From Pogostemon cablin (taxonomy: Eukaryota > Streptophyta > Magnoliopsida > Lamiales > Lamiaceae), in the NCBI GenBank assembly GCA_023678885.1, contig CM043013.1:14044791-14108790 (forward strand): a DNA stretch of 64,000 nucleotides, given 5' to 3'. The position numbers and the translations under genes are program-made. The notes under the pieces were generated by a model. It saw only the letters and a list, made by a program, of their open reading frames with translations. It searched no databases and was not told the DNA's origin. Position 1 is the stretch's first letter, and every line of letters starts with the position of its first letter. This document shows positions 11,393 through 24,500 of the stretch, piece by piece.

Positions 11393-12265
11393 GTGGGAAA
11401 GCGAATTCAAGGAAGAACTAATCTAATTTCTGAAAGAGAACTTAGACGTGTTCGCTTGGAACCCAAACGAAACACCAGTAGCGCACCCAATGTATGTCGT
11501 CACAAGCTGAATATAGACCCCAATATCCTGTTATTCCACCAAAAAAAGAGAAAGTTCAGCCCAGAAAAGAACGCGGCTATAGAGCTGGAAGTGCATAAAC
11601 TGTTGGCGAGTGAAAGAATTAGCGAATGCAAGTACCTGATAAGAGTACAAAATCAAGTTATGGTGAAAAAGAAGGAAGGGTCATGGAGACTATGCATTGA
11701 TTTCATTGATATAAACAAGGCTTGCCCGAAAGACAGTTATCCTCTCCCGTCAATTAATCAGATGGTCGATGCCACGGCCAGAAATGAGATAATGAGCTTC
11801 ATGAATGCATTTTTGGGGTACCACCAGATCCCCATGTACTCGGACGATAAGGCAAATACGGCTTTCTTTTGTGGGAATGGAGTTTATGAATGGAATAACA
11901 TGCCATTTGGTCTGAGGAACGCAGGGGCTACCTATTAGAGATTGGTTAACAAAATGTTCGAGGGAGAAATTAGGAAAATAGTCGAGGTCTACGTTGATGA
12001 TACTGTGGTAAAAAGCCTAAAAAGGATGGATCATTTTGACCAACTAGGAAAGATTTTCGGAATCTTCCGACGCTATGGAATGAAACTAAACCCAAAAAAA
12101 TATACGTTCGGAGTGAGCAAGGAAAGTTTCCTCAGATATTTTTGGTCAGCCCAAGAGGGATCGAGATGAACCCAGAAAAGGTAGAAACAATCCTTAAGAT
12201 AGATCCACCGAGGCACATGAAAGAAGTTCAGAACCTGACGGTAGGCTAGCCGCCTTAAAAGGTTC
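11393..12265 (+). pseudogene. Reverse transcriptase of Tat pol, broken
   Basis: RT motifs appear in order: WRLCIDFIDINKACPKDSYP, then FMNAFLGYHQIPM, then MPFGLRNAGATY. A TAG stop follows at 11936-11938. The frame then continues with the catalytic YVDD box at 11990-12001 and LNPKKYTFGV. KACPKDSYPLP is typical of the Tat group. After about 12169 the frame shifts again; TAG stops in the 12240s interrupt the thumb-like region. Catalytic residues survive, but the frame does not. The region 10998-11392 is a decayed linker with two short open frames and no domain I can name. Confidence 0.85.
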
Positions 12266-12797
12266 ATGTCGAAAGCATTGGACAAATGTAAACTATTCTT
12301 CGACGTCATCAAAAAGGCTAAGTTTGAATGGACGGAAGAGTGTGGGAAGGCATTTGACGAGATTAAAAAGAAGTTATCAGATCCCAAGATTCTCTCCAAG
12401 CCTTCACCGGGCGAAACATCGCAACTGTACATGGCAGTATCGGGAACAACAATCAGTTCGGTATTGGTCAAAATGGAGGAAAAGAATAAGAAGCCTGTAT
12501 ACTTTGTGAGTCAATCCTTGAGAGACGCGGAGCTCAGATAATGAAGAAGATAATGTATGCTCTCGTTATGAGTTCGAGGAATCTAAGGCCATACTTCATG
12601 GAACATACCATTGAGGTATTAACGACATTCCCTTTGAGGCAAGTGCTCCAGAGACCAGATGTAGCAGGGAGGCTGCTCAAATGGCCTGTCGAATTGGGGC
12701 AGTTCGATATAGCGTACCTACCGAGGAATGCAGTCAAGGGGCAAGTTATGGCGGACTTCATAGTGGAACTGACTTTTCCAGTTCCAACCGAGAAGGA
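12266..12797 (+). pseudogene. RNase H region following RT, Tat pol
   Basis: The block has the usual landmarks of the RT-connected RNase H in gypsy pol: FEWTEECGKAFDEIKKKL, then PVYFVSQSLRDAE, then LRPYFMEHTIEVLT and LGQFDIAYLPRNAVKGQ. A stop at 12539-12541 splits it, and the second half continues from 12541 in another frame. In Tat elements this domain is usually degenerate and followed by the extra RNase H, as seen here. Confidence 0.78.
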
Positions 12798-13200
12798 AAA
12801 AGAAAGCCTTGGGTCATGCACGTGGATGGCTCAACAACGACAGCGGCATCAGGGGCTGGAATCATCATTCAAACACCATCTGGGGAAACCTTCTCGACCA
12901 CAATCAAGTTTTATTTTCTGGCCACTAACAATGAAGCAGAATACGAGGCCCTACTGAATGGTTTGAGGATAGCACTGGCCATGGGAGCAGATGAGGTGAT
13001 GATATATAGCGACTCACAATTGGTGGTGAACCAGATGAAAGGAGAATACGAGGCCAAGGATGGGCACATGAGCTATTATAGAGGATTGGCCGCAGGCATA
13101 CTGCAGAAATTCAAACAAGTGTTCTTAAAATGCATCGACAGGAAAGATAATATGGGGCAGACGCCTTGGCTAAACTAGCCACCTCGTCGAATGCTGAGGA
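12798..13200 (+). pseudogene. Additional archaeal-type RNase H of the Tat lineage
   Basis: A second RNase H fold lies downstream of the first. Acidic residues are in HVDGS, NNEAEYEAL and YSDSQLVVNQMKGEY, matching the D-E-D pattern of the family. A dual RNase H is a hallmark of Tat elements. The frame slips near 13155, and the expected end of the domain (ALAKLATSS) is found in the next frame. The domain would remove RNA from RNA:DNA hybrids during reverse transcription. Confidence 0.82.
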
Positions 13201-14508
13201 CCTAAATAACATCAATATCGTGAGGCAGGAGAGCCTATCAGACACCACCGTATGGGTTCTAAGTGATCAGCCGACAGAGGAATCATGGATGACACCGATC
13301 AGGACATATTTGGAGAAAGAAAAGACACCTGCGGATAAGGGCAAGGCTAGGCAAGTCAGGCTTCGATCGGCGAGATACGTCTTAATAGAAGGGAAGTTGT
13401 ACAAGAGAGGGTATTCATCACTACTCGTGAAATGCCTAACTCCTGAGGAAGCGAGCTATGTACTAGCGGAGATACATGAAGGCATATGCAGGACCATACA
13501 GGAGGGATCGCTCTAGCACACAAAGTGATAAGGCAAGGCTATTTATGGCCAACACTAAAAAAGGATGCCACTCAATATGCGAGGGCGTGTGCAACGTGTC
13601 AAAGACTGGTTCCTATAGTTAGAGCACCCTCGGAACAACTAACCTCAGTGTTCAGCCCGTGGCCCTTCGCGAAATGGGGGTATTGATTTAATCGGTCCGC
13701 TCCTGACCAGAAAAGAAGTAAATAAATTTGCTATCGTGGCAGTAGATTATTTCACAAAGTGGGCAAAGACAGAACCCTTCTCAACGATCACCGAGGCTAG
13801 GGTCGAGAAGTTCATCTGGGAAAATATCATATGCCGGTTCGGGATACCATTTGCCATTGTGACCGACAATGGCAAGCAGTTTGACAACGCCAGACTCAGA
13901 AAATTTTGTAAGGATTACAACATTAAGAAGTGATCCTCCACACCATACCACCCGCAGTCTAATGAGCAAGTCGAAGCGGTGAACAAGATCATCAAACACA
14001 CTTTGAAAGCCAGGTTGGAGAAGCTAGATGGGAAATGGCCTGAGGAGCTGCCGGGAGTCCTGTGGTCATACAGAACAACGATAAAAACTTCCACTAATGA
14101 GACCCCATTCTCGATGGCCTTCAGTGCCGAGGTGGTAATTCCCGTGTAGATTGGAGAACTCAGCCCTAGGATCACTCTCCACCAAGAAGGGCAAATGATG
14201 AATTGATCCAAGAGAATCTAGACCTATTGGAGGAAAAGAGATTGAATGCGGAATTGCATAATGCGGTTTACAAGCAGAGAACAGAGAGATTCTATAACTC
14301 CAAGATAAAGTTAAGAAGATTAAAAAGTGGAGAACTGGTGCTACGGAAAGTATTGGGCCCAACGGCACAGGGTAACGACCAAAACTGGAAAGGCCCCTAC
14401 GTGGTCAAGAGAGTTCTGGAAGTAGGAGCATACGAGTTGGAAGAGGTAGATGGCAAGAAGATACAACACCCCTGGAATGCACAACACTTGAAAAAATACT
14501 ACCAATGA
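13201..14508 (+). pseudogene. Integrase of Tat pol, broken
   Basis: The zinc-binding half is recognisable from EIHEGICR, then DHTGGIALAHKVIRQGYLWP and CATCQR, with a frameshift near 13490-13510. The catalytic D,D-E residues are visible: Asp in AVDYFTKW (13745-13747), Asp in VTDNGKQF (13865-13867) and Glu in EQVEAVNK (13973-13975). In-frame stops lie at 13931-13933 and in the 14140s. A C-terminal GPY-type block (NWKGPYVV through WNAQHLKKYY) ends at a stop at 14506-14508. There is no chromodomain, as expected for Tat. Confidence 0.85.
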
Positions 14509-15672
14509 AATAGAGAACGGGGCGAATGAGGTTGGTAATGCAACTTTTGCTACAGCTTTCAATTGAGGCATTAGGCCATACTCTGGGGAAATGAAAATTG
14601 TATAAAAATCTTTTTGGGATATGTGGTTAAGGAGGTCATTATGCGTAGGGATACCATTGCTTTATGAATGTTAAATCATAAACTTCACCGTATAAACTCA
14701 AAAAGAATACTACATACATAAATAAAATAATTATGAAACAGCAATGACGGCAATAGAGCCGAGGCTAAAGAATAAAATATATCGAAGAAAAACTATCAAA
14801 AAAGGAAACGAAAGGCATGCCAAAATAAAGGGACATGATCTGAAATCGGAGCAAAAAGAAAAAATATCGAATCTCTGGAGAATCGGAATAAAAATACCAA
14901 AGTATTAGGATTGAGAGTCAAAACAAGAGTCAAGATATCAGATGAGAATTACAAGGCTAATCAAGGAGGCCTCTGTATAATGGGAATAGATCATTTCAGA
15001 TAAAAGCTGAAATAGCGGAACCAGAAAGATAAGGTAGCAACAGACCTCGGAATAGCATCAGGAAGGAACACAAACATACATATATAACAGATATATATAA
15101 GGGTTGGAATATGAGGCTCGGAGTAAAGGGAACAGACCTCGAAATGTCATTGGGAACAAACACGGATATGTACACAGGGCGGACGAATAGGGAGATCGGA
15201 AGATTAAGCTTGGAACAAGAGAAATGAGCCTCGAAATAACGCGTGAAATGGCACAAAGATACAATACGAAATAACTTAAGTAAAAACCAAAAACAGCAGA
15301 AATGAGAGGAAGGTTCAGAATCTCGGCATTGAGCAGAGCTTCAGAACCACAAATGCTCAGCGAGAACGAAGGACAAAAGCATAAACCTTCGTGCCGAGGG
15401 TGAATAAAGCAAAGAAGCATTACAAGTGATAAAAGCAGAACTAAGAACACCGACAACCGTGAATTAACTAAAGGTAAATCAACTACTCGTAAATAGTCAA
15501 ATTCATAAACTGAAGGAACATCGGCGAACACGTCTACCTGACAAAGGAAAAATAAAAAATAGAGGAAATCAGTAGCTGAAGTTCATGCACAGTCAGGGCA
15601 AATAAAATTTCAAGAAACACCGTGTTAAGGGTAGAATAAAATCAACTGGCAAAGGGAAGAAACATGTGGACT
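14509..15672. repeat. Tat 3' spacer with diverged tandem units
   Basis: Between the integrase and the antisense genes the sequence is purine-rich and non-coding. From about 15030 to 15250 it has diverged units of roughly 90-100 bp marked by 'aacagacctcg' or 'gagcctcgaaata', then 'ggaacaaacac' or a variant. Tandem repeats in this part are known in some Tat elements. Minus-strand open frames here lack recognisable domains. Confidence 0.5.
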
Positions 15673-18600
15673 TCAATCTTTCTTCCGACTACTGAGAAAA
15701 TGGAAGATGCTCGCCATCTTATCCTCCATCTCTTTTAACTGGGCTTCGGCAAGGACGACCCTCTCCTCTGCTGAACCAGGGCGCGGAATACGTTGCTCCA
15801 AAGCTTGAATATGAGCCTCGGCTTCAACCAACCTAGCACGCGCCTCAGCGGCCTCGACTATCGCGATATCACTAGCAATCTCAGTCTCGGTCAAGCTCGC
15901 CTCTACAGACTTGAGAGTAGCCCACCCTATATCAATCTTGAATTCTGAAACCTCCAATCGTTCTCTCTGGTGTGCAACAATGGAGGTCAGCTCGGCATTC
16001 TTGATCTCGAAGGCATTCAATCTCTACTCAAAACCGACAGAAGGCCCCTCAGAATGGTCAACAAGCAGACTGGCGAACAAATATTATTGGTCCATCAAGT
16101 GCAGAGAAGAGGTAAGGAAAGCAATAGTATCCCCAGCCATCACGGCCAAACCAGAGGAGTCTTGGGAAAGAGAACAAGGGGCAACAGTCGGCGGAACATG
16201 GTGAGGGGCCCAATGAGAGGTACCTGCAATAAAACCCTATCCCTAACTCCCGCAGTTCGAACAAGTCAGGTTCATCATCTTCCTCAACTGTATTTTTTCC
16301 TCGCACACGGGCCCTCTCAGTGGCTAACCTGGCGGTTTCAGCATCAGCATCGGTAGGATCAACTACTGTGGCAACACCTGTAGGGTTCGGATTGGGAAGA
16401 ATAACTATTGGGACGACTTGAGAAGTTGAGGGAGCAAAACTAACATCAGCTCTGGGGGCAGACCTCATCCTCGGCACAACCATCATGTCATAGTCCTCCG
16501 CCTCAGAACCACTACTCGCCCCAACTTCGGGAGCCTCCACCGGTTCAAGATCCTCCTCTAAACCCTCTTCGAGTTCTTTCTCTGGATCCTTCTCAGGGTC
16601 CTCCTCTGGATCCTCTTCGGGATCCCTCCCCGAATCTTCTTTCGGATCTTCCTCGGAATGCGTTTTCACCTCGGGCTTGAAAATGGGAGGATCTACAAAA
16701 GGACACTGTGGATAAGGATGCAACGAACACAAAAAGGATAAGGCAGCTCTAACAGAGGCAATTATTCCCCTTGACCTTTTAGCGAGAAGGTCAAACTCAC
16801 CAACGGAAGGGGATGGACAAGGCACATAGCTAATTCCAGTTGGACGAGAAGGCCCACCATTCTCATAAACACTCCTTCCTCTCTTTCCAAGCAAGGAAGC
16901 AGAGGCATATTCAGAACTGGGAGCGGAAAAAACACCAGAAGGGGCAGCGAAAGAATGATGCAATTATTGACGGGGAGGAGACAAAGGGGGCAAAACCCAA
17001 TTTTCGATAAGCTGCACAACCAACAGATCTTCGCCAAGTTTCATGTCTTTGGACCCAACAGACAGGTTCATCGTGAGAGGAAGAACTGGCAGAGTAGTCA
17101 GAGTCATCTTCTTCATCCAAAAACTGATACACATACTGATGAGTGATATTTTCACCTAGATTTTAGTGTCATTTTATATGTGTTTTCGTATATTTTTATC
17201 CGTATTTTATGTGTTATTTGGTTGTATTTTGTGTTTTTATGGAATTGTGTGTAAATGAGCTTAAACCTATAATTTTCACTTTTTATTTGATGCTAAATAT
17301 AATAAGGAAGACGTAGGAAAAAGCGGATCTCAATTTGGAGTTGAAACGAAGGAGAACGAGCCAAAACAGTGAAGAAAAACAGGAGCCAGCTCCAACACGG
17401 GCCGTGTAGCCAACACGGCCCTGTAAGAGATGGCCGTGCGGTGACACCAGTTTGTTCAACACGGGCACCTTAAGGCCGTGTCCAGTCACACGAGTCGTGT
17501 TGGCAGTACGAGCCGTGTCATCAACACGGCCCTGTAAGCAGAGGCCGTGTTCCGACATCAGAAGACACAACACGGCCACCTTATGGCCGTGTTACCGAGC
17601 ACGACTCGTGCTGTGTAAATTCCTGGAAAAAAATCAGAATCCTTCTAGAAGCCTCCCAAGGGGTATAAATACCCAATACTTCAATATGCAAAGGGAGATC
17701 CAAAATTCCACCTTCCCCACACACCTCACACACCATTTCCTCCATTTTTCACCTTCATCTTCATCCATTCACCATCCTTTGGATCTACAATCATCCAACC
17801 ATCAAAACCTTCATCAACTTGAAGAAAAGAAGCAAGGAAGAGAGGAAGATTGCAAGGAAAGGAAGAAGATCACCATTGAAGCTCTTCAAGGGAGTTTTCA
17901 TCCATACTTTGTAGTTAAACCTCATAGTTTCATCATGTTTTTGAAGGATCTTAATGTCTATGTTAATTTCCTTGTTAATATGGTAGGCTAATCTCCCTTG
18001 TGAGATTAGCAACATGAGAGTTGTTGGATAATTTTGGGGATTTGTGTATTTTAATTCATATGTTGATTGGATCTATGATTTTCTACAATTGATTATTAAT
18101 TGCTTGAATTGTATTGATGATTTGTGTGTTTAGTTGTTCTAGATATGTGATTAGATTGAGAAATCAATTATATGCTTAGGATAATTAAGTGAATCATTTC
18201 ATCAAACACTTCATGTGCATTATAGATTGTGAAGAGATTGAGAAGTCCTTCATAGTTTAGAACCCTTTGGTAGGACATGTGATTGGTTTGATCGAGAGAT
18301 TAATTAATTATGTGAAGGGACTCTCATTTAAGCTTAGTACATAGTTGGAATTGTTTAAGTGAGAACCAATCCATTGAGCTATTTGATATTCATATCCTAT
18401 CCATCTCGAGAGGGAGTTTAGGTGATTTTAGTGTTGGCCCTTAGTCTTCAATCCATGATACATATGAATTTGGTACATAATTCCTAGAATTTCCACTTCT
18501 TGATTGTTGTTAATCTCACTTTTAATCAATTTGGTAAACCACTTTCCATCCATCCATCTTGTTGATTGATCATTGCTTACTTTGATTACTTGTCATTTAT

Positions 18601-19710
18601 TTGTTTACAACCAATCCCATTGATGATTCGTCTCTATAAAATTACAACAAACGTGAGATCGCTTAAGCACTAGCATCAACCTCCCTTGGGTTCGATAATT
18701 TCTTGAATTGGTCATTCTCCACTAAACTATGGCTAATCACATACTTATACGGAGTTAACGACAAACCAGCTACGGAACCAATCGATCCCACCAGAGACAG
18801 GGAACTCTGGAGCTCACCTGTAGATTAAGAAAAAAAGGTCAGGTAGGAAATAAAGGGAACAGAAATGGACCAAGAAGAGGGAGTACCAGCGGTTGCGATA
18901 CAGCCAGAAGTAGACAACCCAGCTGAAACCAGGACGGGCTCGAAAAGTAATGGAGAGACACGATAAATATTTCCTCCACGAGATAAAATCTCATACACAC
19001 GGCAAAAACCATCACTCAGCCGCTAAAGGGGACGACGAGAGGGACCTACATGATATAAATGACAGAAAGGAAAATCAGAGACCATAGAAGATAATCCAGA
19101 ACTCGAAAGATAAGGAAGAATCGTACAATTATCCAACGGAAGAAATCGAATAGGAAAAGTCACGAAAATACCATTGACACAGGTACGGTAATCACCACCC
19201 AACCTGAACTAGGCCTGCTCCCAGCTTCAGCCAATAACATCAGAAGCCCTCACAAAATAATGATTATCGTGGGGAAGAAAATGGTATAAACCACCAGAAC
19301 GACCAGACAGAGCATAAAAAAAGGAAATCTAGTTCGAACGGATCTCGTATGGTATGACCTAACACATAAAACAGTGACATAGTGGATATCAGACACAACC
19401 AAGAGGAGGGCAGTAGCTAACCTATAGCCATGTTCCACCTCTGCAACAGTAAACCGATAACAGGGGAAAGGGGAAGACGCAAACCGGTAAAAAAGAGAGT
19501 AGTAAAATGTAGTACATCCTGGAGGCGGGTCGGAAATGGGAACACCATCTAAAAAAAATTCGAAGGCAACATTAGGATTACCATACCACCGGTGGAGTTC
19601 CTCCAAGCACCCTGGGGATAACCTGGAGGCCGGCACCCAATCAAGCCGCTGGGCCATCCCTCGAAGTGCGTCCCCCAAGTGGCCGATATCTCGGCTACCA
19701 GAAAGATAAT
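15673..19710 (-). pseudogene. Antisense gene 2 of the Tat element, split by a solo LTR
   Basis: Read on the minus strand from 19710 to 15673, skipping the solo LTR at 17137-18739. The N-terminal part has HLGDALRGMAQRLDWVPASR and CLEELHRWYGNPNVAFEFFL. A putative intron follows (GT near 19410, AG near 19360). After it, protein-like sequence resumes as SGRSGGLYHFLPHDNHYFVR, with several later stops. Beyond the LTR comes a Ser/Pro-rich region, an acidic Glu/Asp-Pro repeat (about 16550-16680) and a C-terminal coiled-coil-like block ending at 15673. I recognise no Pfam family. Extra antisense genes are known in the Tat lineage; the role is unknown. Confidence 0.6.
17137..18739 (+). mobile_element. 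Solo LTR 1, Athila-like family
   Basis: 1603 bp starting TGATGAGTGATA and ending GGCTAATCA, with a perfect 5-bp target duplication CATAC at 17132-17136 and 18740-18744. It contains the palindrome cassette (about 17395-17625, two units about 111 bp apart), TATAAATA at 17663-17670 and the 24-nt inverted repeat at 17987-18010. No internal region remains, so it is a product of LTR-LTR recombination. It lies inside antisense gene 2. Confidence 0.95.
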
Positions 19711-21550
19711 TGATGAGTGATATTTTCACCTAAATTTTAGTGTCTTTTTATATTTGTTTTCGTATTATTTTATCCGTATTTGTGTTCTATTTAGTTGTGT
19801 TTTATGTTTTTATGAAAATGTGTGAGAATAAGCTTAAATGTATGATTTTCAGGTAAAAATGGATTCTAGACACGAGAAGGAAAATTTGGGGAAAAACGAA
19901 GCTTAATTCGGAGTTGAAACGAGGGAAAATGAGTCAAATTAAGCAAAATGCTGAAAAATGCATGTCCAAATTGTGTAATTTTTCTGTACTCTTGTGGAGC
20001 TCAAAACAAGAATTGTGATATATGGTTAGAAAGCCACATAAAAGAGGATCGTTTTGGTATAAGAAACACTTCAATCCGAGCCCAAACGAGAAAGTTATGA
20101 TTAAAATGGTGACGTCGCGCAGGCTGTTTCTACTCAGCACGGTTATGCTACTTTGTATGACTTGTTACACCTTCAAATATTGGATATTTTGTCAGATCTT
20201 TATATGTATAGAAAGCCAATGAAAAGAGGATCGCGTGAGCACAAGAATTACTCAAATTGGAGATCGGATGTGAAAGTTATGCGTGAAACTGTGAGACTGC
20301 GCTGCACCGACCCGAACTTGACCCGAATTCGACCCATGCTCGGCCCAAAGTCATTTTTATGATTAGAATGTGTTCTAGAAGGTTCTAAGGAGTAAAAACA
20401 CCATTTTGGAATGTAAATATCAGGGGGATCAGATCTACACCTAATACACACCATTTTTCACACACTTTTCCTCTCCATTCCATCTACCCTTCATCCCATT
20501 CACCATTCCTTGATTCCATCCATCTACATTTGATCCCCTCCATCAAATCCACCATCCAAGTGATCAAGGAAGCAAGGGAGAGTGAAGATCACAAGAGGAA
20601 GAAGGAGATCTCCATTGAAGACCTTCAAAGGGGGAATCTAATTCTAAGTCTTGTGAAATTCTTTATAGATTTGTCATGGAATTTGTGGATCCAATTGTCT
20701 ATGATTGTTTTCTCTAAAACTATGATAGGCTAATCTCCTTTGTGAGATTAGCTCCATGATTGGTGTTGGATAATTTAGTTATTATGCAATTTGATTTTAA
20801 TCTTGAATGGGCTTTGTGTTATTTCTATCATTGATTGTTTATTGCTTGATTTATATGATGACATGTGTGATTAATTGTCATGGGCATGTAATTAGATTGA
20901 GAAATCAATTATGTGTTTAGGATAGTTCATTGAATCATTTCATCATACACTTCATATGATTATAGGTTGTGAAGAGATTGAGAAGTCCTTCATAATTTAG
21001 AACCCTTTGATAGAACATTTGATTAGCTTAATCGAGAGGTTGGTTGATTAAATGAGGAGACCCAAACAATTAGTGAATTCATAGTACCTTAAAAGGGAAT
21101 ATTGCTTATGATTAAGTACCTAATTAGGGAACTCATAGAGTAATTAGTACCAAGTGGGAGGTGTTTGCTATTGTCTCGATCCTATGTGCGTTTGGGAGCC
21201 TTGTTGAGGGCCTACATCCTATCCATCTCGAGAGAGAGTTTAGGTGGAATTAGTGATCGCTTCTATACCTTGTCCATGAGAGATTAGAATTAATTGCATG
21301 ATTACTTAATTATCTATGCCATGATTGTTGTTAATCTCATCCTTGCATCATTTGGAACCCTTTTATCTTTGCATTCATTTTATCTTTATTTCTTGCTTTA
21401 GCATAATTGCATTCATTTGCTCCTATCCGCTCTTTTCCGTCGTCCTTATAAAATCACGATAAACTTGAGATCGCTTAAACTCTAGTACCTTCCTCCCTGT
21501 GGTTCGATAATTTCTTTAATTGGTCATGCCCACTATATTATGGCTAATTA
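19711..21550 (+). mobile_element. Solo LTR 2, Athila-like family, mosaic U3
   Basis: 1840 bp from TGATGAGTGATA to GGCTAATTA (terminal CA mutated to TA), with a 5-bp duplication ATAAT at 19706-19710 and 21551-21555. Its outer parts match the other family LTRs. Its middle (about 19940-20330) instead matches the LTR of the element at 31021, for example GACGTCGCGCAGGCTGTTTC against GACGTCGCACAAGCTGTTTC. The conserved inverted repeat is at 20729-20752. Confidence 0.93.
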
Positions 21551-21555
21551 ATAAT

Positions 21556-24500
21556 CCCCAATGTTTAGAGAAAATACGGCACTTAAATCCACGTCAATGA
21601 ATATCGCCGCACCACCAGCACCTGAGGCTGGCACAACAGGGACATATTGCCTGCTTGAAGAGGGAACGAAAGTCGAGTTGCCACCCGAGGAGGAAGAAGT
21701 AGACAAATCCCTCAAGTTAGGAGATACCTAACCTCCACGTGGCACATCTTCGGAGATACCTAAGAGAGCCTCAGAGGTCGGCGGCCTTGGCGAAACATCG
21801 AATTCCACCTCTGAGATTGATGGAATTGAAGGAACCACAGCGGCCTCAGTGGGTAGAGATCTGGAAACTTTAGCAGTGGTGACCTAACCGGAAATGCATG
21901 AATCACCGAAGGCGGGACACTCAATCTCAGCAGAAACTTCTCGGGTAGGTCCCCTTGCAGATTCGATGGGGAGAGCGGCAAGTGGATCCTCAACACCAGA
22001 ATCAATCGCGGCGAGATCCAAGACATCATCAGTAAAGTCCTCATCGGATCCACCCTCCTCAGACTCTCCGGAGGACTCTTTAGGGACATCAGTGATGAAG
22101 TCGGAATACTCACCGAGCACCCCAAAATCAACATCGCCCCTCAAAGTCTCCCTAGGAGGCATTTTCTCCTCACTAATGACTTGGCGAAGAATAACACGTA
22201 TGTCATCGAGACAATCAGGATAGGGCTTCTAAGAAGTGGCTTGAGCTAGAGCAGCAGCGCAGGAACAAAAATAGTGAATCTTAGTCTTCGGAAGGATAAC
22301 TTTCCTGTAAAAGAGGTTGTCAGCCTCTGACAGGAAAAAATCATTCTTCACGCGTTCTACTTCAACCAATGCCTCATCACGTTCCCTCAGTACCTCAGCT
22401 ACAACATCCTCAGCAGCCCTGATCTTCTGAAAGGAGGAAACCTCTAATGCCTCCTTCTCCTGCCGAACTTTCTCAAGCTCTTATTCGAAAGATGTCCGAA
22501 AGGCATCAAGACTACTCTGAACTCGAGACAACTCAGCTTGGAACTGACCTTCTTTCGCCACGACCTCTTCCTGATGTTTCACCTCCAAAGCTGCAACCTT
22601 ATCCGAAAGTACCTTGTTCTGAAGCTCTAAAGCACTCCTCTCTTCTTTGGATTTGGCTAACAGGCTGTCATACCGAACACGAAGGGTCTCGAAAGTTCCC
22701 TGGAGCTCAGCCTTTTTTATCCTGCTCGATCCTCAACTAACCCCTGATCAGAGCCTCAACCACACTAGCTTCAGATGTTTTTTTCTCATAATCCTTCATC
22801 TTCTGAGTCACCGAAATAACCTCATCTTACAAACGGGAGTCATTTCTTTCCAATTCAGAAATACAGTGTAAGGCATTACGACGTGGATCACTTAGCGACC
22901 CAGGTAGCTGAAGATGCTATGGAGAGAATCCTTGACAGACATATCCTCCATATGGCCGAGGAGCTCTCGCGTACAACCTTTAAAGGGAAAAGTGGAGGCA
23001 CGAGCTAAACATGCCGGAGCATTAAAGTCAAACAAAAGCTCCTGAGTACGGATGAACGTTTTCCCAGGCTCATCCATGTGGCCATACCTTTTTAAGAGCT
23101 CCTGGTTGGCTATCGGGTCTATTGGAAGAAACGGAGTAGCATCATCCGATAAGGGTAGAGCAGAAGATGAACCTTCAGTAGACGATCCACCATGTGACCA
23201 AAAACGCAAGGGGGTTTTTCCCCGATAATACCACCACATCTCAAAAGGAAAACAATGAGATACTGGTCATAGGAAGTACCACCAGAGGTCTGCTGAAGGT
23301 CAGACGGAGTGGTGATACCCGGTTGGACAAAGGTCATGAAAGGAGATCCGACAAAGGCTTCAGGGGATGGAGAAGAGCTAATGTCACATACTTCGACAGT
23401 CTCCTGAGAAGCAGCACTAGGCGCAGCAGAGGAACCACTGGCAGCAACACCAACATCATCGTCCCTGATCCTTTTCGAAGAATGCGTGATGAGAGCGGTA
23501 CTATCATGAGTACCCTCCTCGGAAGTCTCGTCCACCAACTTATACTTCCGTTTTGGGGCAACAGACTTAGTGGCTGCAGTCTCGGAAGCCCCTTTCTTAG
23601 ACTTCGGGGCTCGAGGGGCTTTATTGGAAATTTTCTCCTGAGGACCCATAGCTGACACCTGGATGAGATCGGCCTCCAACCTCAAAGTGACAGGATCCGA
23701 AGGCTCTTTAATCCTAACAGATGTAAGAGGCTGCACCGCAAGAGGGGCTCAAGAGACCTTCAGAGAAGAAATCTTAGAAACTTTCTTCTTCCCTTTACTA
23801 AGCGCAGCCCGCTGGCGAGCAGAAGGGAGAGTAGCCATACGGGCAATATCAGGCATAAGGCATTTCCCTTTCCCTAAACATAACAAAAAAGGTGAAAAGA
23901 TTAGTGTAAGAGGGGGAACTATGCGATGAGCTCCACAGACGAGGAAGGAATCACGAAATAAATCACCTAGCATGGCTATAGACGTGGTAGTAAAGCCTGT
24001 TCGGAAAAGGTTCTTCCCTCGGAGAACACGCTGGTAATGACATCTCTTGTCAGAGAGCTTACGAATGTGGCAGAAGGCGTCCTGAAACTCTATAGGCAAC
24101 GTCTCGAGAGCACACGAATCGCCTACTGCACAAAGCAAAAGAAAGAAATGTTATAATATTCCAAATAACATAGAAGAGAGCCAAAAGAAACATACACGCA
24201 CTGAGGACATGTTTAAAGAATGAACTCCTAGGGAGCACTGTGGGATTTTGAGGATCCTCGAGGTCATATACAGAATCTCCCCTCCAGGGCCTCCAGAACC
24301 ACGGATTTTTCCACCCTTTAACAGAACTGGGCAAAGAAGCAACAAGATTTGTGTGGCAAAGTACCAAACAATAATATCCCTTCGTCTTATGATTCGGGGT
24401 AAGCCGATATAGAAAATTATTTTCAGCGGTAGTCAAGAAGGAATACTTCTTCTTCTGAAAAAGAACTAAAATCCCCATCAAAGCCGCCCAACCGTTGGGA

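Noticed and set aside
12073..12471. Minus-strand frame opposite Tat RT/RNase H
   Set aside because: Shadow of a region whose sense strand has clear pol motifs.
15058..15531. Minus-strand 157-residue hydrophobic frame near antisense gene 2
   Set aside because: Covers a tandem-repeat spacer; the membrane-like look comes from the repeated purine-rich sense strand.
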